Position numbers and translations under genes: made by a program
In this document: in pieces, positions 1 to 5,556 of the stretch
Numbering within the stretch: the stretch's first letter is position 1
Layout: the number at the start of each line of letters is the position of its first letter
Notes under the pieces: generated by a model
The model's input: the letters and a program-made list of their open reading frames with translations, nothing else
The model's database searches: none
Told to the model about the DNA's origin: nothing
Assembly (NCBI GenBank): GCA_900548345.1
Contig: URKA01000046.1
Span: 1 to 10,826 of the forward strand
Direction of reading: 5' to 3'
DNA length: 10,826 nt
Source of the DNA: an uncultured Paraprevotella sp.
GTDB lineage: Bacteria > Bacteroidota > Bacteroidia > Bacteroidales > Bacteroidaceae

Positions 1-60
1 CGGGATAATTTGCGAACCTGAAAAGAGTTCCCCCACTAATTTTCTACTGACCCCTTAAAA
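1..60 (+). repeat. Left-edge repeat, partner of the right-edge repeat
   Basis: Bases 31-60 match the reverse complement of 10768-10796 at about 26 of 30 positions; the shared core reads CTACTGACCC after CCCCACTAA. Bases 5-27 match 10805-10826 in the same orientation (shared TTTGCGA, then CTGAA and GAG). A block in direct orientation beside a block in inverted orientation suggests that each edge cuts one larger dyad element, with the inverted block as stem and the direct block as loop. This copy lies directly upstream of the smalltalk gene. The similarity is read directly; the element's nature is unknown. Confidence 0.55.
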
Positions 61-72
61 CCTTTATTGCGT

Positions 73-162
73 ATGAACAAATCCTTATGGAACACCGTGC
101 TGAACATCTTGATTGCCGTGGCAAGTGCCATCGTGGGAGTGATTGGCGGAGCCGCACTCTGA
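73..162 (+). CDS. Smalltalk-family micro-protein (29 aa)
   Basis: This is a 29-codon gene whose product starts MNKSLWNTVL, continues with one hydrophobic helix (about residues 8-28, rich in Ile, Val and Ala with a GG pair) and ends AAL. The pattern M(N/K)KSLWNT plus a single helix matches the family named 'smalltalk protein' in Bacteroidetes genomes, whose function is not known to me. It is probably a single-span inner-membrane peptide. In Bacteroides such genes usually follow an HU-like DNA-binding gene and precede an N-acetylmuramoyl-L-alanine amidase gene. Here no amidase follows: a palindromic repeat and a convergent gene come next, and any HU gene would lie left of the window. No clear ribosome-binding site is visible, which is common in this phylum. 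It is too short for ordinary gene callers; the family resemblance is the main support. Confidence 0.8.
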   Translation: MNKSLWNTVLNILIAVASAIVGVIGGAAL

Positions 163-191
163 CAACTCTCTGATGGAGTGGACATGGACAT

Positions 192-278
192 GGCACGCAG
201 ATGACACGGATTAGGCGGATGACCGCGGATTTTATTTTTCTGTAACTCACAGAATAAATCCGTATTCATCCGCCTAAT
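192..278. repeat. Palindromic intergenic repeat, left copy
   Basis: The arms are 210-234 and 253-278: ATTAGGCGGATGA on the left matches TCATCCGCCTAAT on the right, with a few mismatches further in. A short perfect hairpin is nested at the centre (TTCTGT at 238-243, ACAGAA at 249-254, loop AACTC). Bases 192-233 also resemble 10625-10664 in the same orientation, sharing ATGACACGGAT and GATGACC. The repeat lies between the smalltalk gene and the end of the convergent DUF2335 gene, so it may help end transcription from both sides. There is no long uridine tract, so a classical terminator is not certain. The rest of 163-359 shows nothing else that I can name. Confidence 0.75.
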
Positions 279-359
279 ATGTACAGTCTATGCAATGCAC
301 TACTATAGGAGTTTGCCTCCACTCTGTATCACATGGCATACAATCTCCCAATAACGAGC

Positions 360-782
360 CTACTTCTTCACATTTCCTCTTCCTACAAATATAGAGACTA
401 AAGATGTTATTGCCCCTAATCCCATAAAACTCGCAAACCAAGATTTGTCTAAATAAAGCGCGTATGCAGTAAGAACTCCCAAAGACAAGACTACTAAGAA
501 AGCAAAAAACATCCCCCACCAATTAATCCTGCCCTCACGTTTGCTTTCCCGAATCACAATCTTCAATTTGCCTTCATCCATAGAATGACGATGCATCTGT
601 TCCTTACGCGCAGATTCCAACAGATGTGACACTATAGCCGGGTCTATCTTTTGATATGCTTCCAACTCAAGAGGAGAAGGCAAACAATTATCATCTACCG
701 TAAATGTAGCAGACACCTGTTTGGCCTCTCCATTCTGGGCTGACAATTCCGTTTGTGTTTGATGTATTTGTTTCTTAGACAT
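360..782 (-). CDS. DUF2335 domain-containing membrane protein (140 aa)
   Basis: The first ~30 residues are polar and probably disordered. They are followed by a conserved-looking block at about 34-69 (LPSPLELEAYQKIDP, then a helix with EQMHRH). This fits the DUF2335 pattern as I know it: a Leu-Pro motif, 'YxxIxP', then 'A.KEQ.HRH'. A basic linker at about 76-87 (RESKREGR) leads to two hydrophobic helices, about 88-110 and 114-134, separated by LDKS, and a basic tail GRGNVKK. It is therefore probably an inner-membrane helical hairpin with a cytoplasmic N-terminal part. The start overlaps the stop of the upstream 75-aa gene by 8 nt (ATGTCTAA), which implies translational coupling. The molecular function of DUF2335 is unknown to me. 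The family call rests on motif resemblance and is fairly sure; the role is open. Confidence 0.8.
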   Translation of the reverse strand: MSKKQIHQTQTELSAQNGEAKQVSATFTVDDNCLPSPLELEAYQKIDPAIVSHLLESARKEQMHRHSMDEGKLKIVIRESKREGRINWWGMFFAFLVVLSLGVLTAYALYLDKSWFASFMGLGAITSLVSIFVGRGNVKK

Positions 783-1002
783 TTACCAGCGTCAATTTAT
801 TCCATGCACGAATCAAATCACCACCTACGGCCTTACGGTCGGAATAAAGATTTTCACGGTCTGTCAATTGAGGTTCTTCCATGAGTTCACTCCTGATAGC
901 CCGTACACTTTCGGAAGATGCACAATAAGTTCCTTTTGAAGCTCGGAAAAGCACACTACTTCCATTCCGCAAGAAACGATATATATCTTTCAGATTAAAC
1001 AT
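775..1002 (-). CDS. Hypothetical 75-aa protein, first gene of the DUF2335 unit
   Basis: I do not recognise this protein. It begins MFNLKDIYRFLRNG, has no signal peptide or membrane helix, and is rich in charged residues. The C-terminal half (SVRAIRSELMEE, then LTDRENLYSDRKAVGGD and LIRAWNKL) looks helical and conserved-like. I chose the ATG at 1002 because a purine-rich AGAAAGAGAAG lies just upstream. A longer frame from TTG at 1035 would begin inside the promoter -7 box (1033-1040), upstream of any plausible transcript start. The stop overlaps the DUF2335 start by 8 nt, so the two products are probably made together and may interact. Possible roles are regulator, sensor or adaptor for the membrane protein; nothing in the sequence decides between them. 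Confidence 0.75.
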   Translation of the reverse strand: MFNLKDIYRFLRNGSSVLFRASKGTYCASSESVRAIRSELMEEPQLTDRENLYSDRKAVGGDLIRAWNKLTLVNV

Positions 1003-1032
1003 AACATCTTCTCTTTCTATAGGTTTCTCATG

Positions 1033-1063
1033 CAAAGATACAAGTATTTATCATATTTGCAAA
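1033..1063 (-). promoter_or_regulatory. Bacteroidetes-type promoter of the DUF2335 unit
   Basis: On the minus strand a -7 box TATCTTTG (1040-1033) is preceded, after 19 nt, by a -33 box TTTG (1063-1060). Both boxes and the spacing match the Bacteroides primary sigma-factor consensus (TTTG, 19-21 nt, TAnnTTTG). The expected transcript start, near 1026-1028, gives a leader of about 25 nt before the ATG at 1002. Confidence 0.75.
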
Positions 1064-1121
1064 TACAAACATGTTAAAAAACAAAATAAGAGACAAAGAT
1101 AAGTTTGTACTCCATATAATG

Positions 1122-1153
1122 AAAAAGGGATGGACTAAAAAGCCCACCCCTTT
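1122..1153 (-). terminator. Rho-independent terminator of the secreted-protein gene
   Basis: On the minus strand a 12-bp stem (AAAGGGGUGGGC with GUCCAUCCCUUU, counting two G-U pairs) closes a 6-nt loop and runs into five uridines (1126-1122). It begins 21 nt beyond the stop codon at 1175. The G-U pairs form only in the minus-strand transcript, which fixes the direction. Confidence 0.85.
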
Positions 1154-1174
1154 GATTTTTCGTATGATAATGGG

Positions 1175-4100
1175 TTATTTCACCATAATCTTAGTTACCT
1201 TGGTCGTACCGTCGCTCAACAGAGCCTTGCGGATGTAAAGACCGCTCTTGGCCGGCTTAGCGATGCGAACACCGTCGATAGTGTAGTATTCTGCACTTAC
1301 CACGCTTGCAGTAGCAGCTTCTACACCTTCGATAGCTACAACAGGCTTCTCGTCACCGGTGAAGAACAACTGGAAGTTGTCGAAGATAGTCCAATCGCCA
1401 CCAACAGCCAGCTCGTCTTTCTTCACACCGATACGTACAGACTTCGTATCAGCCGTTACCTGGAATGTGATTTCATTCTTATAATAACCTGCCTTGAAGC
1501 GGGCATCCGCACCATTCACTTGCATAGGAACATAGCAGTATTCACCATCGCCTTCAAGTTTATATTCGTCCTTGACAAGAACGTCAGAAGCAACACGTCC
1601 GGGAGTACCCTCAAAACCTGTAATCATACCTTCAAACATCGAGCAGAGCGGTGCTTCGCTAACTTCCTGGTCGGAAGGAGCGGCATACAGGTATGCATTG
1701 ATGGTCTCAGTACCTTCCTTGCGGGCAGCACATGCCACATCGTTATAACCTGAACGATAGTATCCCTGCATCTTGAGGATATACCATCCCGGAGTCAGGT
1801 AATCAAGAGTCTGGTTCACATCGAAACTTGACTTTTCGTAAACCTCTACCAGGTTATCGCCATTGCCAGTACCGGTACCTTGAACCTTCAACACACCCTT
1901 GCCGCCATCAAGATCCCAACCTTCAGTAGAAGCAGCACCTGTCATATCGGTGAAGCTCGGACACTGAATCAAAGCAGTTACGTCTGCAGGATTTTCGGCA
2001 GAACCTTTCACACCAAACATAATCATCGCGTTGTATGCCTCAAACATGGCTTGCTCCATTTCCTCTACCGAAGCCAATGTCTCAAACTGATTCTCGTCGT
2101 ATGAGTACACAATATCATCAGTAACATTAAAGAGCTCATCAACCATTGTTGCATCATAATTTTGGTAGTCACCGTTATTAATGGCCTCATTGTAAATCTG
2201 AGCCTTAGCGTAAACTTTCTGAATCAAAGCAATGCCATTCTTTACCAGTTCCATCTTCTCGTTCAACTGGCTGATAGCACTTGAATACTGTTCTTTAGTG
2301 GTATAAGTATCCATAGCCATTTCTATTGACACTTTCAAAGAACTCAAATCTCCGGCATCAATAGTTGCCTTTATGTCTTCGCTGTCAATCAAAGTCTGGG
2401 CAGAAGCCAAAACACTATTCAACTCTACCTTGAAGCCATCGAGGTTCTCACCCAAGTAGGTAATCTTGAAGTTATCGAACATCGTCCAGTTGTTGTCATG
2501 GAGTTTGCTTTCCATCTTCACACCGAAACGCAACTTTCCGTCTTCGCCTACGGCACATCTTACGGTGCAACCGACATATTGACCATCGGAGAAGGCAAAG
2601 CTTGCAGAGGCCATATCATTCGGCACGAATTTGCCATCGATAGTCTCGTCTTGCGGACAAGAAACCTCACTCCATCCACCGGTCGAAGGCTTCTCTGCGT
2701 ATGAGTTCGCGAAGATATGCAACAAAGGAGCTTTGGCACTGTTACCATAGAGGTAAGCATTGACCGTATTGAATGTATTATCACCTGTCGGGTCCCAGTT
2801 GGCGGCTACATCACCAATACCGTGTCCGGCCGGACGATAGAAACCTTGTACGGAGATTTCATACGTACCCATCGGAAGGTTTTCGATAACCTGATATACA
2901 TCGAATGTCTTATCGAATCTCTCAGCTGCACCATTGTTTACAGTCGGGTCACCGCTCCATCCGGTCTTGCCGTTAGAGAAGTCGGCATTCACAATCATCG
3001 GAGTGATGTCGGACAACAAACCGGCCTGAATAGCCTTGAACACATCTTCCTTATAGAGTCTGTCGATTTCTGCCACTACATCGTTATATGTCGTGGGGTC
3101 GAAAGTCAGTTCACTATACGCTCCGTCTATCACACCATAGTATTCAACCAAACCGGCCAATATTTCGTCTCCATTCTCGATACCGGCTACCAAAGTTTCG
3201 ATTCTTTCTATCTGTGCAGGAAGCAACTCGTTGTATACCTTCACATCGTATGCAAAAGCCTCCATGGTGGTCCGCAACTTGGTCAGCATGGCTCTGAACT
3301 CTGCTTCCGTAGCGGCTGTATTATTGATGAGAGCCTCTGCTTCTGCAACGGCGTCATCGAATGCTTGCACACCGGCAACGCTGTACTGCATATTGTTCTC
3401 ATCATAGTCTGTTTTGGTTGTCTTGGCAGTCTCGATGGAAGAACGCAATTCGTTGATGATATATTCCAAGTCCTCTTCGCCCAGATAATACAATCTGAAG
3501 TGGTCGATAGAGCACCATTCGTGCTGACCTGTAGAAGAAGCCTTACAGCCGACAGTCAGTTCACCGTTTCTTACGGTAACCGTGATGCTTCTGCTTTCCC
3601 AGCCGTAACCTTCACCATTGCATGCGAATTCCGCACCGTTGGCAACACCTTCTGCATAACTCGGCCATTCTTTACCGTAAACGTCGATAGTACCGCCACG
3701 ATTGGCTTCCTGGAAATTCTCAGACTCCACTTCGTTCGCATAAATCACCATGGTGGAATTAAGACTGCGACGGCCGTATGCGGTCAACTTATACATACCG
3801 TTGGGCACAGCAATCGTTTTGTTGAACTCACCGGACCAGCCTGTTTTACCCCAGTCACACGGTTCCATAAAGCTATCCTGACCATTGGGCCAATTATTAT
3901 CGCCCACTTTTGCCCAGGATTCGCCATTGTCCAACACTTTCACCGGTTCGGATACGATATTCCAGTCTGCCTTTGAGTTACAGTCGGCACCCGGCAGGTT
4001 AAATGTCACGTCTACCGGATTTGTGGTAGATGCGCCGGCAGCCACGTGCTTGGTAATGGCACGAGCCAAATCAACCGCAGCTTGTTCCACATCCTCTTTC

Positions 4101-4849
4101 GTAGCGGTAGTGCTGTTATACACAGCCAAATATTCGTCAAGTGTCGTAAAGCCCTTTTCTTCTGCCAGGTCCAGCATGGATACCAAATTTGCCTTGGCCT
4201 GGAAAGCCTCGTACACAGCAGGAGTCACGAACTTCCAATCCTTCTCGATATTCGTCATGGTGGCAGGAGTTGCTACCGGGAAGATAATGTTGGTCTCTGC
4301 ATCCGTATCCGTCACACGAGCCATGAAGCTGTTGACATACTCAGAGGCGGAACCGTAGGTCTCGTCTTCATCGATTACGGAAATCGCGTATGTGCCGTCA
4401 CCCTGGGGAACGATTTTCCACAGCATGTGGCCGCCGTTAGCGTCTATCCAGCACTGTGTCTGGCTGCCGATAAAAATCTCATGATAGATACCTCCGTCAG
4501 GAGATTTCGAAGGTGCGTTCGGCATCGTAATCAACCAGCCGGTAGCAGTATACGTATCGGCGTTGTACAACACACGGTCGTAACCGTAAGCCAGACGGAT
4601 AAGTTGGCCGGTCGAACCCACAGCCAGCTGTGTGCTTGAATTGGAAAGGAACTTTCCTGTAGCCACATGGTAGATGTAATAGTCACCCAAGTTCCTGTGG
4701 TAAGTAAAGCCGTTTGTGGGAATTGGGTCTGTAGGAATAGTCAAATCGGGTTCCGTAAACGCAAGTTCCGGAGTACCCCAATCTCCGGCCCATACAGACA
4801 TTGATGTAGCGCAGCAAAGCGCCATCGCAGCAAGTAATTTGTTTTTCAT
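1175..4849 (-). CDS. Large secreted modular protein with three carbohydrate-binding-like modules (1224 aa)
   Basis: A signal peptide (MKNKLLAAMALCC..., likely cut after VWA at residue 21) has no convincing lipobox. Order of parts: an N-terminal beta-rich module at about 48-160 (YYIYHVATGKFLSN); a helical segment at 205-270; module A at 277-460; helical, FIVAR-like segments at 460-610; module B at 612-802; helical segments at 803-945; module C at 953-1167; and a tail at 1175-1224. Modules A-C end in related strands (WCSIDHFRLYYLGE, WTMFDNFKITYLGE, WTIFDNFQLFFTGD) and share a central Y-x-(L/I)-x-x-(Q/Y)-G turn, as in galactose-binding-like beta-sandwiches. The tail (YYTIDGVRIAKP, GLYIRKA, TKVTKIMVK) resembles Por/type IX sorting tails common in Bacteroides surface proteins. 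I see no catalytic domain, so an adhesin or glycan-binding role is an inference. A longer frame from 4945 starts upstream of the promoter and lacks a signal peptide. Confidence 0.85.
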   Translation of the reverse strand: MKNKLLAAMALCCATSMSVWAGDWGTPELAFTEPDLTIPTDPIPTNGFTYHRNLGDYYIYHVATGKFLSNSSTQLAVGSTGQLIRLAYGYDRVLYNADTYTATGWLITMPNAPSKSPDGGIYHEIFIGSQTQCWIDANGGHMLWKIVPQGDGTYAISVIDEDETYGSASEYVNSFMARVTDTDAETNIIFPVATPATMTNIEKDWKFVTPAVYEAFQAKANLVSMLDLAEEKGFTTLDEYLAVYNSTTATKEDVEQAAVDLARAITKHVAAGASTTNPVDVTFNLPGADCNSKADWNIVSEPVKVLDNGESWAKVGDNNWPNGQDSFMEPCDWGKTGWSGEFNKTIAVPNGMYKLTAYGRRSLNSTMVIYANEVESENFQEANRGGTIDVYGKEWPSYAEGVANGAEFACNGEGYGWESRSITVTVRNGELTVGCKASSTGQHEWCSIDHFRLYYLGEEDLEYIINELRSSIETAKTTKTDYDENNMQYSVAGVQAFDDAVAEAEALINNTAATEAEFRAMLTKLRTTMEAFAYDVKVYNELLPAQIERIETLVAGIENGDEILAGLVEYYGVIDGAYSELTFDPTTYNDVVAEIDRLYKEDVFKAIQAGLLSDITPMIVNADFSNGKTGWSGDPTVNNGAAERFDKTFDVYQVIENLPMGTYEISVQGFYRPAGHGIGDVAANWDPTGDNTFNTVNAYLYGNSAKAPLLHIFANSYAEKPSTGGWSEVSCPQDETIDGKFVPNDMASASFAFSDGQYVGCTVRCAVGEDGKLRFGVKMESKLHDNNWTMFDNFKITYLGENLDGFKVELNSVLASAQTLIDSEDIKATIDAGDLSSLKVSIEMAMDTYTTKEQYSSAISQLNEKMELVKNGIALIQKVYAKAQIYNEAINNGDYQNYDATMVDELFNVTDDIVYSYDENQFETLASVEEMEQAMFEAYNAMIMFGVKGSAENPADVTALIQCPSFTDMTGAASTEGWDLDGGKGVLKVQGTGTGNGDNLVEVYEKSSFDVNQTLDYLTPGWYILKMQGYYRSGYNDVACAARKEGTETINAYLYAAPSDQEVSEAPLCSMFEGMITGFEGTPGRVASDVLVKDEYKLEGDGEYCYVPMQVNGADARFKAGYYKNEITFQVTADTKSVRIGVKKDELAVGGDWTIFDNFQLFFTGDEKPVVAIEGVEAATASVVSAEYYTIDGVRIAKPAKSGLYIRKALLSDGTTKVTKIMVK

Positions 4850-4911
4850 TTCACCAGAAATTAAGTTAATAATAAAAATGATACAATTCTCTTCATAAGT
4901 TAATGTAGGGA

Positions 4912-4919
4912 CAAAGTTA
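4912..4919 (-). promoter_or_regulatory. Promoter -7 box for the secreted-protein gene
   Basis: TAACTTTG on the minus strand fits TAnnTTTG. It gives a leader of about 55-60 nt before the ATG at 4849, through an AT-rich stretch. No good TTTG is seen 19-21 nt upstream, so the -33 half is weak. Confidence 0.6.
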
Positions 4920-5016
4920 CACTTAACCCCGAAATAAAAAAACATTTGAGTAAGAAAAATTAGACCCCGCGCCGTTTTTTAACATTTAATCATTACGTCC
5001 GCTCCTTCTTATTTCC

Positions 5017-5024
5017 TACCTTTG
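5017..5024 (+). promoter_or_regulatory. Promoter -7 box for the HAD-type gene
   Basis: TACCTTTG fits TAnnTTTG and lies 33 nt before the ATG at 5058. The -33 region is not convincing. The box excludes the TTG at 5022 as the start codon, because that TTG is part of the box itself. Confidence 0.6.
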
Positions 5025-5057
5025 CAGGTGAAATCAACCGTTTATTCCTTTATTACA

Positions 5058-5489
5058 ATGGTTATAGCTGTAGACTTTGACGGCACTATCGTGGAGAACC
5101 GTTATCCCGAAATAGGACGCGAGCGCCCTTTTGCCGTCAGCACACTGAAAAAATTGGCCGAAGAACAGCACCGGCTCATCCTGTGGAGCGTGCGTGAAGG
5201 CCGCCAGTTGGACGAGGCCGTGGAATGGTGCCGCGAACGCGGACTGGAGTTTTATGCCGTCAACAAAGACTTCCCGGAAGAGCATCCGGAAAAAAACCGG
5301 CACTACAGCCGCAAGCTGAAAGCCGACCTGTTCATCGACGACCGCAGCATTGGCGGACTCCCCGAATGGGGCACGATATACCGCATCATACACGAAGGTG
5401 TGTCGTGGGAGGATGTACTGCGCGAAGAACAGGAAGAGGACTTCCAGTCGACGGAGAAGAAGAAACCCCGCCGGTGGGGCATCTTTTAA
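5058..5489 (+). CDS. HAD-superfamily hydrolase, BT_0820-like (143 aa)
   Basis: The N-terminal strand and nucleophile loop are clear: MVIAVDFDGTIVEN, with Asp6 and Asp8 as the expected nucleophile and acid/base pair. A motif II-like strand (LILWSVREG, Ser44) follows, then a Lys-rich stretch with Lys88 as a motif III candidate, and the acidic metal-binding pair Asp94-Asp95 in ADLFIDDRSIGG. At 143 residues it is a minimal HAD fold without a large cap domain, so it could act on a small phosphate ester or a macromolecule; the substrate is unknown. It resembles the short Bacteroides HAD proteins related to BT_0820, from memory. The C-terminus is highly charged (EEQEED, then EKKKPRRWGIF). It stands alone, divergent from the secreted-protein gene and convergent with the Wzc-type gene. 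The ATG at 5058 was chosen because the upstream TTG at 5022 overlaps the promoter. Confidence 0.85.
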   Translation: MVIAVDFDGTIVENRYPEIGRERPFAVSTLKKLAEEQHRLILWSVREGRQLDEAVEWCRERGLEFYAVNKDFPEEHPEKNRHYSRKLKADLFIDDRSIGGLPEWGTIYRIIHEGVSWEDVLREEQEEDFQSTEKKKPRRWGIF

Positions 5490-5497
5490 AAGCGGAC

Positions 5498-5545
5498 GAC
5501 GGCATAAAAAAAAGCGGAATTCCTTCCGCTTTTTTTTATGCCGTC
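5498..5545. terminator. Bidirectional terminator between convergent genes
   Basis: A perfect 22-bp inverted repeat (arms 5498-5519 and 5524-5545) closes a 4-nt loop TTCC. The inner stem GCGGAA/TTCCGC is flanked by A8 on the left and T8 on the right, so each strand gives a GC stem followed by eight uridines. It begins 8 nt after the HAD gene stop and ends 11 nt before the stop of the Wzc-type gene, and serves both. Confidence 0.9.
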
Positions 5546-5556
5546 AATCTCTCCGG

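Noticed and set aside
2..58. Possible C-terminal end of a gene entering from the left (open frame to a TAA at 56-58), with a similar peptide on the minus strand at the right edge (PT-x-(F/Y)-LLT)
   Set aside because: The nucleotide match also extends into gapped, non-coding-like sequence and the frames close soon after. A repeated DNA element explains both copies better, though a partial gene cannot be ruled out without flanking sequence.
36..269. Minus-strand frames over the smalltalk gene
   Set aside because: They run through the palindromic repeat and have no promoter, start context or recognisable content.
308..320. Small hairpin GGAG/CTCC near the end of the DUF2335 gene
   Set aside because: A four-base-pair stem without a uridine tract is too weak to call a terminator.
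2717..3976. A 419-codon open frame on the plus strand inside the secreted-protein gene
   Set aside because: It lies fully antisense to a gene with a signal peptide, clear domain repeats and a terminator. Its translation is Cys- and His-rich without recognisable motifs, as expected for a shadow frame.
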